Numbered from the stretch's first letter, positions 1 to 6,520 are shown. The stretch is 8,039 nt of DNA from an uncultured Gemmatimonadaceae bacterium (GCA_955652635.1 CATPBN010000094.1:1-8039); one strand, 5' to 3'. Translations and numbers: made by a program. Notes: generated by a model from the sequence alone, not told the origin.

Positions 1-815
1 AAGATGTTGTCGATGAAGACGAGAACGTCGGCGTTCTCGACGTCGCGGAAGTACTCGGCGACCGTGAGTCCGGTGAGGCCCACGCGAAGACGCGCTCCTG
101 GCGGCTCGTTCATCTGTCCATAGATCAGGGCCGTGGAGTTCAGGACGCCTGATTCCTTCATCTCCAGGTAGAGATCGTTGCCTTCGCGGGTGCGCTCACC
201 GACACCGCAGAAAACCGACTTTCCGCCATGCCCCTTCTGCACGTTGTTGATGAGCTCCATGATGACGACGGTCTTTCCAACTCCGGCGCCGCCGAACAAT
301 CCGATCTTTCCACCTTTGACGAACGGGGCGATCAGGTCGATGACCTTGATGCCCGTCTCGAACACCTCCGTCTTGGGTTCGAGGTTCGCGAACTCTGGAG
401 ACGGTCGGTGAATCGGCCAGCGTTCGACGTCATCCGGAATTGGCGGCCCGTTATCCACCGGCTTGCCAATGACGTTGAGAATTCTGCCGAGCGCCGCTTC
501 GCCAACCGGCACCGTTATCGGGCCGCCGGTGTCTTCGACCTCCATTCCGCGCACTACCGCATCGGTCGACGACATCGCGACCGCGCGCACCTGGTTGCGG
601 CCGATATGCTGCTGGACCTCGACGATGACATCGATGTCGAAGCCCGCATCGGTCTTGCCGCGAATCCGCAACGCGTTGTAGAGCTCGGGCAGGTGATCGG
701 ACTCGAACGCGACATCGAGCACAGGGCCTATGACCTGCACGATCCTTCCGAAGTTCACCTTCTTCTCTTCGGCGGTGCGGGGCTTCTTTTTTTCCGAACG
801 AACGGCAGTTGCCAT
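1..815 (-). CDS. atpD: F1 ATP synthase beta subunit (5' part, cut by window edge)
   Basis: This encodes the catalytic beta subunit of the F1 head, which makes ATP from ADP and phosphate as the gamma shaft turns. The visible 271 residues hold the N-terminal beta-barrel and the first half of the nucleotide-binding domain. Walker A GGAGVGKT is at about 175-182, GERTREGND has the expected catalytic Glu at 207, and YGQMNEPPGAR is at 232-242. The window ends within Walker B (VLVFIDN, from 264). The ATG at 813-815 is two bases beyond the atpG stop. An AGAGGGA ribosome-binding site (821-827) inside the end of atpG supports this start. Compared with E. coli, the protein has a Lys-rich N-terminal extension of roughly 18 residues before the conserved GRIVQVIGPVLDV. 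The C-terminal half, and any atpC, lie outside the window. Confidence 0.98.
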   Translation of the reverse strand, partial: MATAVRSEKKKPRTAEEKKVNFGRIVQVIGPVLDVAFESDHLPELYNALRIRGKTDAGFDIDVIVEVQQHIGRNQVRAVAMSSTDAVVRGMEVEDTGGPITVPVGEAALGRILNVIGKPVDNGPPIPDDVERWPIHRPSPEFANLEPKTEVFETGIKVIDLIAPFVKGGKIGLFGGAGVGKTVVIMELINNVQKGHGGKSVFCGVGERTREGNDLYLEMKESGVLNSTALIYGQMNEPPGARLRVGLTGLTVAEYFRDVENADVLVFIDNI

Positions 816-817
816 GA

Positions 818-1681
818 TTATCCCTCTAGCGCAGCAGAACCGCCGACTATCTCGGCGATTTCCTGCGTGATCTGCGCCTGGCGGGCGCGGTTGAATGTGC
901 GGCGTAACACGTTGAGCATCTCGCCCGCGTTGTCGGTCGCGTTCTTCATCGCGGTGCGACGGGCGCCCTGCTCACCTGCTGCCGTCTCGACGAGCGCGCG
1001 ATAAACCGAGTTGCGCACATATGACGGCAGGAGTTGCGTGAGAATCACTTCCGCCGACGGCAGAAGGATGTAGTCCGGTTGTGGTCCGGTGCGCTCCGGG
1101 GGAGTCACCGGCAGAATCATCTGCGTCGCCGGCGGTGTGGAGAGCGCCGACTGAAACTTCGCGTACACGACATATACGGCGTCGATCTCCGCCGACGAGA
1201 AACGCCGGATCAGCTCGTCCACGATCTCCGCAGCGTTCTGCGCCGTCGGCCGATCAGTGACGTCGATGCGGCTGGAGGCGACTTCGCGGCCGACGTAGCG
1301 GAAATATCCCAGTCCTTTCTTGCCGATGACGTGCAGCTCGGGCTCGACATTCGTCTCCTTGAGGCGGGCGAGCAGAGCACGCGCTTCCTTGAGCAGATTG
1401 GCGTTGAAAGCTCCGGCGAGTCCGCGATTACTCGTGAGCACAATGACTGCCGCCTTTTTTACAAATGCAGGTTGCCGCAGCAGCGGAAAACGCTCGGCCA
1501 GCTCGGGCGTGTAGAGATTCGCGATGACTTCGCTCAGCGAGTTGGCAAACGGACGCGCGGCCACGACACGATCCTGTGCGCGCTTCATCTTGGAGGTGGC
1601 GACCATCTCCATCGTGCGCGTGATCTTCCGGGTGTTCTCTACGGACTTGATTCGTCCTTTCAGCTCGCGTCCCTTCGCCAT
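818..1681 (-). CDS. atpG: F1 ATP synthase gamma subunit
   Basis: This encodes the gamma subunit, the central shaft whose rotation inside the alpha3beta3 hexamer couples proton flow to catalysis. The 287-residue length is normal for the family. The N-terminal helix (MAKGRELKGRIKSVENTRKI, 1-20) and the C-terminal helix (about 237-283, including ARRTAMKNATDNA and RARQAQITQEI) form the coiled-coil rotor. The Rossmann-like middle domain has the conserved SNRGLAGAFN at about 84-93. The ATG at 1679-1681 lies three bases past the atpA stop, and the TAA at 818-820 lies two bases before the atpD ATG. The three genes are therefore very probably one transcript with coupled translation. The ribosome-binding site (AAAGAAG, within the end of atpA) is weak, which fits coupling. 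Confidence 0.98.
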   Translation of the reverse strand: MAKGRELKGRIKSVENTRKITRTMEMVATSKMKRAQDRVVAARPFANSLSEVIANLYTPELAERFPLLRQPAFVKKAAVIVLTSNRGLAGAFNANLLKEARALLARLKETNVEPELHVIGKKGLGYFRYVGREVASSRIDVTDRPTAQNAAEIVDELIRRFSSAEIDAVYVVYAKFQSALSTPPATQMILPVTPPERTGPQPDYILLPSAEVILTQLLPSYVRNSVYRALVETAAGEQGARRTAMKNATDNAGEMLNVLRRTFNRARQAQITQEIAEIVGGSAALEG

Positions 1682-1684
1682 CGC

Positions 1685-3265
1685 TTAAGGCTTCTTTGGA
1701 GTGCGTGACTGGTTGTAACTCTCGATCGCGCGCCTGAGGTCGGCTTCTGTTTCCTTGGAGAGGATCTTCTCCGAGCGGATTTTCTGCGGCACCTGCGGGA
1801 ACTGCTTCTCCACGAACTCGAGGAACCCACGCTCCCATTCCTTGATTTCGCCTACGGCGATCTGATCGAGGAATCCGTTCGTGACGGCGAAGATCACCAT
1901 CACCTGATGCTCGACGGCCATTGGCCGGTACTGCGGCTGCTTGAGGATTTCGACAGTGCGCGCGCCGCGTTCGAGCTGCTTCTTGGTGGCGGCGTCCAGG
2001 TCGGATGCAAAGGAGGAGAAGGCTTCGAGCTCCCGGTACTGCGCGAGGTCGAGACGAAGCCTGCCCGCGACGGATCGCATCGCCTTCACCTGCGCCGAGC
2101 CACCGACGCGGGAAACGGAGATACCGACGTTGACTGCCGGGCGAACGCCCGCAAAGAAGAGATCTGCCTCGAGGAAAATCTGACCGTCGGTGATCGAGAT
2201 CACGTTGGTCGGGATATATGCCGAGACATCGCCAGCCTGAGTTTCGATGATTGGGAGCGCAGTCAACGAGCCGCCCGCCTTGCGAATGTTCGTTCCGTCG
2301 ACGACGGACGCATCTTCGCTCAGCTTCGCGGCCCTCTCGAGCAGGCGTGAGTGTAGATAGAAGACGTCACCAGGAAATGCTTCGCGGCCTGGCGGTCTGC
2401 GGAGAACGAGCGAAAGTTGCCGGTACGCCGCGGCCTGCTTCGACAGATCGTCGTAAACGCACAGCGTTGGCAGTCCTTCGTTGTACATGAAGTACTCGGC
2501 CATCGCGCAGCCGGAGTAGGGCGCGATGTACTGCATCGGCGCCGGGTCCGACGCGCCGGCGACGACCACGATCGTGTACTCCATCGCGCCCGCCTGGCGA
2601 AGCCGCTCGACCACTGAAGCGACTGTGGAATTCTTCTGGCCAATGGCGACGTACACGCAGATGACGCCGGTTCCCTTCTGGTTGATGATCGTGTCGATCG
2701 CGATCGCGGTCTTGCCGGTTCCCCTGTCGCCGATGATCAGCTCGCGTTGTCCGCGCCCGATCGGGATCATGGAATCGATCGCCTTGATTCCCGTCTGGAG
2801 TGGCTCCTTGACGGGCTGTCGGACGATGATGCCGGGCGCTTCGGACTCGACTTTGCGCGCGTGTTTGGCGTTGATCGGGCCATGGTCGTCGAGCGGGCGG
2901 CCGAGTGGGTCCACAACTCGGCCGACGAGCTCTTGTCCGACCGGAACCTCGAGCACGCGTCCGGTGCGGCGTACTTCGTCCCCTTCCTTCAGTTGGAGGT
3001 AATCGCCGAGGACCACCGATCCGATGTTGTCTTCTTCGAGATTGAGCGCCAGCGCAGTGATCTTCTCGCCCGTCTCGGACGAAGTGACCTCGAGCATCTC
3101 ACCCGCCATCGCTTTGCCGAGTCCGTAAATGCGCGCGATGCCGTCCTTCACCTCGAGGACGGTCCCGACTTCCTCGACGTCCAGCTCGTGGAGGTCGGCC
3201 GCCTCGATCTCGCGGAGGAGTATGTCCTTGATTTCGCCTGGGCGAAGAGTCGTCTCGGTGGCCAT
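1685..3265 (-). CDS. atpA: F1 ATP synthase alpha subunit
   Basis: This encodes the alpha subunit, the non-catalytic nucleotide-binding partner of beta in the F1 hexamer. It is 526 residues long, slightly longer than the typical 500-515. The N-terminal helix and beta-barrel run to about residue 95. Walker A GDRGTGKT is at 179-186, the Walker B region LCVYDD at 268-273, and the conserved SVSRVGGSAQ at 383-392 holds the arginine finger (R386) that reaches the beta active site. The start ATG (3263-3265) gives a normal N-terminus, but only a weak AAAAGA precedes it. This is the first gene of the visible F1 cluster. atpH, which usually comes just before atpA, is missing, and the gene upstream is an unrelated regulator. 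Transcription therefore probably starts in the 215-bp gap, where a CRP-type palindrome sits. Confidence 0.98.
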   Translation of the reverse strand: MATETTLRPGEIKDILLREIEAADLHELDVEEVGTVLEVKDGIARIYGLGKAMAGEMLEVTSSETGEKITALALNLEEDNIGSVVLGDYLQLKEGDEVRRTGRVLEVPVGQELVGRVVDPLGRPLDDHGPINAKHARKVESEAPGIIVRQPVKEPLQTGIKAIDSMIPIGRGQRELIIGDRGTGKTAIAIDTIINQKGTGVICVYVAIGQKNSTVASVVERLRQAGAMEYTIVVVAGASDPAPMQYIAPYSGCAMAEYFMYNEGLPTLCVYDDLSKQAAAYRQLSLVLRRPPGREAFPGDVFYLHSRLLERAAKLSEDASVVDGTNIRKAGGSLTALPIIETQAGDVSAYIPTNVISITDGQIFLEADLFFAGVRPAVNVGISVSRVGGSAQVKAMRSVAGRLRLDLAQYRELEAFSSFASDLDAATKKQLERGARTVEILKQPQYRPMAVEHQVMVIFAVTNGFLDQIAVGEIKEWERGFLEFVEKQFPQVPQKIRSEKILSKETEADLRRAIESYNQSRTPKKP

Positions 3266-3330
3266 GATCTTTTGTGCTCTGAACCTGGGCTGAGCGGGAG
3301 CCTTTTGGGCCTCGCCGGAGGGGTTTGCTT

Positions 3331-3354
3331 AGCTTGTGAAATTTATCACAAGCT
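3331..3354. promoter_or_regulatory. CRP/FNR-family type operator palindrome upstream of atpA
   Basis: This is a perfect inverted repeat with 9-bp arms (AGCTTGTGA and TCACAAGCT) around the AT-rich centre AATTTA. The core TGTGA-N6-TCACA is identical to the E. coli CRP half-site consensus and spacing. It is centred about 77 bases upstream of the atpA ATG and stands out from its GC-rich surroundings. Neither arm is followed by a T-run, so it does not look like a terminator. If the overlapping -10 is right, a bound regulator would block RNA polymerase. The protein that binds it is not in the window. Confidence 0.6.
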
Positions 3355-3368
3355 CCCGTTACGGGCAA
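3340..3368 (-). promoter_or_regulatory. Candidate sigma-70 promoter of the atpA-atpG-atpD cluster
   Basis: On the minus strand, a TTGCCC -35-like hexamer (3363-3368) is followed after 17 bases by a TAAATT -10-like hexamer (3340-3345), giving a start near 3333 and a leader of roughly 65-70 bases. This is the best-spaced pair I found in the GC-rich gap before atpA. Each hexamer is a partial match, so the call is tentative. The -10 element coincides exactly with the 6-bp centre of the palindrome at 3331-3354. Confidence 0.4.
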
Positions 3369-3480
3369 TAATGAAGCCTCTGGAAAACCTGGGCCGGCGC
3401 GAAAGACTCTCGGGGTTTAGCCCGGAGCCCGAGCCGGCTCGCCGACAGCCCCCGGCCGGTCGTCATCAGTTGCAGGTCTT

Positions 3481-4281
3481 TTATGTCCTGCTTCTCGTGC
3501 GCCCTTGAGCGAATCGGTCGATGAGATCGGTAGTGCGAAGGCGAGCAAGCGATGCCGGCCTGGTTCCGAAGATCCTTTGCGCCGTCACCGCCAGGTGCGA
3601 TGAGGATGCGAAGTCGAGAATGCGTGCGATGTCTCTAATGTCGTGGCCCGGATTCTTGGCCAGCTCCGCCGCCGCGACGAGACGAACGAGATCGATTACA
3701 CGTTTGAGGTTTGGTGCGCCCGGTCGGGCGAAGTTTCGACTCAGATGCTCGCGACTGAGACCGACCGTTTTTGCCAGTGCCGTCGTCGTGACCGGGCGGC
3801 CGGAGTGTGCGACGACCACTTCCCACGCACTGCGTTGCAACTGAGTCGTAAGTCCGAGGGACTGCGGCGGCTCGCTCAGTGCGTGACGGAACCGGGTGGA
3901 GAAAGCGTGCGGTAGCACGAGGTCCCGCGCGGCGTTGTCGTCGATTCCATCGACGATGAAGTCGACGAAGCCGAGACCCGCGCACCTGGCCACAGCCGGC
4001 GTGTCGGAAGGACGGAGCGGCAGGATTCCGAAGAACGGCGCGCTCGGAAACTCGGCTGCGAATGCGGCTGCCTTCCACACATCCTCGTCCGGCGTCCCGA
4101 GGTCAATGAGCGCCGCATCGACGAGAACCCGGCGGAATACCGATTCCAGCTCTTCCGCGGATCGAGTGGAGATGATCTTCCACCGGCGTCTTGGAAACGC
4201 GGAGCGGACAAGCGAGCGCGCGCGCTCGCGTTCCAAATGGACGACGAGCGTCGGCATCGTCGAGATATCGGTCGCAGCCAC
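3481..4281 (-). CDS. AraC-type transcriptional regulator with degenerate receiver-like N-terminal domain
   Basis: This is a probable DNA-binding regulator of 266 residues. The C-terminal part (about 150-250) looks like an AraC/XylS-type double helix-turn-helix. TTTALAKTVGLSREHLSRNF (166-185) is the first HTH, and DIRDIARILDFASSSHLAVT (214-233) followed by RIFGTRPASL is the second, with the typical family ending. The N-terminal part (about 9-125) follows the pattern of a response-regulator receiver: TLVVHLE as strand 1, AALIDLGTPDEDVW with Asp60 in the phospho-acceptor position, and AGLGFVDFIVDGID as the last strand. The paired acidic residues after strand 1 and the conserved Lys of the last strand appear to be missing, so it may not be phosphorylated. 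The start is uncertain. The GTG at 4279-4281 overlaps the only good AGGAG (4281-4285), while the ATG at 4255-4257 (residue 9) would fit a receiver N-terminus but lacks a ribosome-binding site. The gene follows mlaF by two bases, so the two are probably cotranscribed. The target genes are unknown. Confidence 0.8.
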   Translation of the reverse strand: MAATDISTMPTLVVHLERERARSLVRSAFPRRRWKIISTRSAEELESVFRRVLVDAALIDLGTPDEDVWKAAAFAAEFPSAPFFGILPLRPSDTPAVARCAGLGFVDFIVDGIDDNAARDLVLPHAFSTRFRHALSEPPQSLGLTTQLQRSAWEVVVAHSGRPVTTTALAKTVGLSREHLSRNFARPGAPNLKRVIDLVRLVAAAELAKNPGHDIRDIARILDFASSSHLAVTAQRIFGTRPASLARLRTTDLIDRFAQGRTRSRT

Positions 4282-4283
4282 TC

Positions 4284-5036
4284 CTAGACTCCGGCGTCCA
4301 CTGTGTCGAGGTCCGGCTTCCCTTCGATGAATTGCCGGACGATCGGATCGCGCGTCTGCTGAATCTCGTCGACGGTGCCGACCTGCCGCACCTTGCCTTC
4401 GAAGAGCATCGCTATCCGCGACCCAACCGTGTAGGCGCTGCGCATGTCGTGGGTGACGACGATGCTCGTGACGCCGAGCTTCTCCCGCATCCGGATCATG
4501 AGCTGGTCGATGATCGCGCTCGTGACGGGATCGAGTCCGGTAGTCGGCTCGTCGTAGAGGATGTACTTGGGCTGCCGCGCGATCGCGCGCGCGATGCCGA
4601 CCCGTTTGCGCATTCCGCCGGAGAGCTCGGCGGGGAATTTGGATTCGACGCCGGGAAGATCCACCAACTCGAGCGCTTCGGCGACGCGCTTCATGATGTC
4701 GCGCTCGGGGAGCCGGCCTTCCTTGCGCAAACCCATCGCGACGTTGTCGCAGATCGAGAGCGAATCGAACAGCGCGGCGAATTGAAAGACGTAACCGATG
4801 TGGGATCTGAGCGCGTACAGCTCGTCGCGCGGGAGAACCGGCACTTCCTGGCCGTCGACGATGACCGTACCCCGATCGGGCTCGAGCAGCCCGACGATGT
4901 GCTTGATCGCTACCGACTTCCCGCTCCCCGAGAACCCGATGAGAATCATGGTCTCGCCCTCGTTGACCTCGAGCGAAAAACCTTCGAGGACTTTTTTCGG
5001 ACCGAAGGCTTTGTGAACGTCGATCAGCTTGATCAT
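4284..5036 (-). CDS. mlaF: MlaF/Ttg2A-type ABC transporter ATP-binding protein
   Basis: This is a 250-residue cytoplasmic ATPase subunit of an ABC transporter. All the nucleotide-binding motifs are present: Walker A GFSGSGKS (34-41), Q-loop Gln85, signature LSGGMRKRVGIARA (138-151), Walker B ILYDEPTTGLDP (159-170) and H-loop His196 (VVTHDM). The LSGGMRKR form, the GYVFQFAALFDSLSICDNV stretch and the C-terminal DPIVRQFIEG are typical of the MlaF/Ttg2A family. That family powers phospholipid movement between outer and inner membranes together with the MlaE permease and the MlaD substrate-binding protein. Neither partner is adjacent here, so mlaE and mlaD must lie elsewhere if this is a true Mla system. 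I see no clear ribosome-binding site before the ATG at 5034-5036. The family assignment is firm, but the substrate is inferred. Confidence 0.9.
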   Translation of the reverse strand: MIKLIDVHKAFGPKKVLEGFSLEVNEGETMILIGFSGSGKSVAIKHIVGLLEPDRGTVIVDGQEVPVLPRDELYALRSHIGYVFQFAALFDSLSICDNVAMGLRKEGRLPERDIMKRVAEALELVDLPGVESKFPAELSGGMRKRVGIARAIARQPKYILYDEPTTGLDPVTSAIIDQLMIRMREKLGVTSIVVTHDMRSAYTVGSRIAMLFEGKVRQVGTVDEIQQTRDPIVRQFIEGKPDLDTVDAGV

Positions 5037-5086
5037 GTCACAAAGATGGAGGCAGCTTCCCGCGAGGGAAGGGGTAGTTTCGCCTA

Positions 5087-5118
5087 CAGAAAAAGGGACG
5101 AGCGAAGCTCGTCCCTTT
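5087..5118 (-). terminator. Intrinsic terminator after the YciI-family gene
   Basis: On the minus strand, arms AAAGGGACGAGC (5107-5118) and GCTCGTCCCTTT (5092-5103) flank a TTC triloop, giving a perfect 12-bp stem whose 3' side runs into TTTTTCTG. It lies 17 bases past the stop of the gene ending at 5136. The arms are identical to those of the terminator at 5586-5616. Confidence 0.88.
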
Positions 5119-5135
5119 ACGTGGTGCCCTGGACG

Positions 5136-5483
5136 CTACGCCGCGCTCGGGTCGCCATCGTATAGTTGCCGAAGCTCACACTCTCCATCGCCAGCTACGT
5201 GAAGGAATTCCTTCACCAATTCAATGGCGTGCTCCTTCGAGTTGGCCTGAAGGATGGCAAGCCCGCCGACTACCTCCTTGGATTCGGTGAAAGGCCCGTC
5301 GGTCACCTTCACCTTGCCGTTCGAAAGGCGAACGCGCGCGCCCTTGGAGCTGGGCAAGCATCCCTCAGTGGCGAGGAGGGTACCTGCTTTCATGCCCTCT
5401 TCAACGAGCTTGCCCATTACTTCAATCTCTTTCTGCGTAGGACCACCCGTTTCGACGCTTTTGTAGATGCTCAGGAATCGCAT
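5136..5483 (-). CDS. YciI/DGPF-domain (YCII-related) protein
   Basis: This is a small soluble protein of 115 residues. It carries the family hallmark TDGPFTESKEVVGG at 61-74 within an alpha/beta fold (MRFLSIYKS at the start, FLSIYK being the first strand). Proteins of this DGPF/YCII-related group are often encoded near ECF sigma factors. Their biochemical role is mostly undefined, though some relatives are enzymes, so no specific reaction can be claimed. The ATG at 5481-5483 was chosen because AGGAGA (5491-5496) sits seven bases upstream. A longer frame begins ten codons earlier, but that start would place the ribosome-binding site inside the gene. The stop is TAG at 5136-5138. The gene has a terminator on each side and so is probably transcribed alone. 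The neighbouring sigma factor is a sigma-70 type with region 3, not an ECF factor. Confidence 0.88.
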   Translation of the reverse strand: MRFLSIYKSVETGGPTQKEIEVMGKLVEEGMKAGTLLATEGCLPSSKGARVRLSNGKVKVTDGPFTESKEVVGGLAILQANSKEHAIELVKEFLHVAGDGECELRQLYDGDPSAA

Positions 5484-5490
5484 GATGATT

Positions 5491-5496
5491 TCTCCT
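5491..5496 (-). promoter_or_regulatory. Ribosome-binding site of the YciI-family gene
   Basis: AGGAGA lies seven bases before the ATG at 5481-5483. It fixes this start over the in-frame ATG upstream at 5511-5513. Confidence 0.75.
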
Positions 5497-5534
5497 GCTC
5501 TAGCGAGCAGCATGTCGGGATGAAGGTTTGTCTC

Positions 5535-5566
5535 GTTCTACATATGCGTCGAACAAAGGCGGCCAA
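5535..5566 (-). promoter_or_regulatory. Candidate promoter and operator of the YciI-family gene
   Basis: On the minus strand, TTGGCC (5561-5566) and TATGTA (5539-5544) are 16 bases apart and form a weak sigma-70-like pair about 60 bases before the ATG. An imperfect inverted repeat, GTTCNAC-N6-GTNGAAC (5535-5554), covers the -10 and could be a repressor site. Both hexamers are only partial matches, so this is tentative. Confidence 0.3.
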
Positions 5567-5585
5567 AATCGACACGTCAGGGCAC

Positions 5586-5616
5586 AAAAAAAGGGACGAG
5601 CTCAGCTCGTCCCTTT
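5586..5616 (-). terminator. Intrinsic terminator after the sigma factor gene
   Basis: On the minus strand, arms AAAGGGACGAGC (5605-5616) and GCTCGTCCCTTT (5590-5601) flank a TGA triloop, and the stem runs into seven T residues (5586-5592). It starts about 20 bases past the sigma factor stop. The stem arms match those at 5092-5118 exactly. Confidence 0.92.
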
Positions 5617-5635
5617 CTGCACTGCGCTCAGATCC

Positions 5636-6520
5636 TTATGCTGCGAAGCTACCGAGCGCTCTTCCTACATCGCCCTCGCGCAACCGCTTCAAAGCGCGGT
5701 CACGAAGCTGGCGCACCCTTTCGCGGGTGACGCCGAGCAGAGATCCAATCTCTTCGAGCGTGTGCTCGCGCCCGCCCTCGAGCCCGAAATACAGGCGGAG
5801 GACCTTTGCATCCCGCGGGGGAAGCGTGGACAGCGCGGTCTCGATCTCATCGTTGAGGAAGCGGTTCATTGCCTCCTCTTCGGTGTCGGGCATCTCGTCG
5901 GCGACGAACCGCTCGATGAGAGAGCGATCGCCTTCCGGATCCATGGGGGCATCCAGGCGTACGTCACCGGTGTTGAGCGCGGCGAGCGACTGCACTACGT
6001 CCACCGACAGTCCGGTGAGCTGCGACAGCTCCTCGGGGGTCGGTTCCCGGCGCATTTTCTGACGCAGAATCTCCGACGCCTTGATGATGCGCGAGAGGTC
6101 GGCGGTGCGGTTCAGTGGTACGCGCACCGTGCGGCCCTGGCGCGCCAGCGACGACAGAATCGCCTGGCGGATCCACCACACAGCGTACGAGATGAACTTC
6201 ACGCCCTGATCCGGATCGAACTTGCGGGCAGCCGTCAGCAAGCCAACGTTGCCTTCGCCGATCAGGTCGATGAGAGGCATGCCGCGGTTCTGGTACTTTT
6301 TCGCTACAGAGATCACGAAGCGCAGGTTGCGCTGCACGAGCTCCTGGAGAGCGTCTGGGTCTCCGGCCCTGATCCGACGGGCAACGTCAATCTCCTCGGT
6401 ACCTTTGAGCAGCGGATAAGTGCTGACCTCATATAGGTACTGATCGAGAATGTCCCTTTCGGGCTCACTCGGAGCGATTCCGGCGACGGCCGTTTTGCGG
6501 CGGCGCTTTACTTCAGCCAT
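5636..6520 (-). CDS. RNA polymerase sigma factor, RpoD/SigA family, compact form
   Basis: This is a 294-residue sigma-70 factor that directs RNA polymerase to promoters. Region 1.2 begins near DILDQYLYEVSTYPLL (23-38). Region 2 includes NLRFVISVAKKYQNRG (65-80) and the promoter-melting and -10-binding stretch FISYAVWWIRQAI (109-121). Region 3 runs over about 131-205. Region 4 includes LPPRDAKVLRLYFGLEGG (233-250) and the -35-binding HTH TLEEIGSLLGVTRERVRQLR (254-273). Region 1.1 and the non-conserved insert of large RpoD proteins are absent. The protein is therefore either a short primary factor, as in several phyla, or a group 2 (RpoS-like) paralogue, and sequence in this window alone cannot decide between them. 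The ATG at 6518-6520 is preceded by AAGAGG (6530-6535) with nine bases of spacing. A longer open frame reaching 6721 has an unsigma-like N-terminus and was rejected. A strong terminator follows the gene. Confidence 0.93.
   Translation of the reverse strand: MAEVKRRRKTAVAGIAPSEPERDILDQYLYEVSTYPLLKGTEEIDVARRIRAGDPDALQELVQRNLRFVISVAKKYQNRGMPLIDLIGEGNVGLLTAARKFDPDQGVKFISYAVWWIRQAILSSLARQGRTVRVPLNRTADLSRIIKASEILRQKMRREPTPEELSQLTGLSVDVVQSLAALNTGDVRLDAPMDPEGDRSLIERFVADEMPDTEEEAMNRFLNDEIETALSTLPPRDAKVLRLYFGLEGGREHTLEEIGSLLGVTRERVRQLRDRALKRLREGDVGRALGSFAA

Larger units (their letters stand above)
3266..3480. other. Intergenic region between the pseudo-receiver regulator gene and atpA
   Basis: This 215-bp gene-free stretch carries the CRP-type palindrome and candidate atpA promoter, a small CCCGT-T-ACGGG hairpin (3355-3365) and a 12-bp palindrome CGAGCCGGCTCG (3430-3441). 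I see no convincing T-tailed terminator for the upstream gene ending at 3481, so some readthrough into atpA is possible. No coding frame here looks real. Confidence 0.6.

Noticed and set aside
228..1004. Long plus-strand open frame opposite atpD and atpG
   Set aside because: It overlaps two certain minus-strand ATP synthase genes, has no recognisable domain and reads as a GC-rich shadow frame.
3430..3441. 12-bp palindrome CGAGCCGGCTCG as operator or terminator
   Set aside because: It is GC-only in feel, has no loop or T-run, and such palindromes are expected often in GC-rich DNA.
5057..5070. TTCCC/GGGAA hairpin in the mlaF leader
   Set aside because: A 5-bp stem with no T-run or conserved partner is too small to call a regulatory element.
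4191..5165. Long plus-strand open frame opposite mlaF
   Set aside because: It is rich in Asp, Arg and His as expected of an antisense frame to a GC-rich gene, and mlaF carries every ABC motif on the other strand.
5528..6436. Long plus-strand open frame opposite the sigma factor gene
   Set aside because: It runs through a terminator and the whole sigma factor gene, and no protein family is visible.
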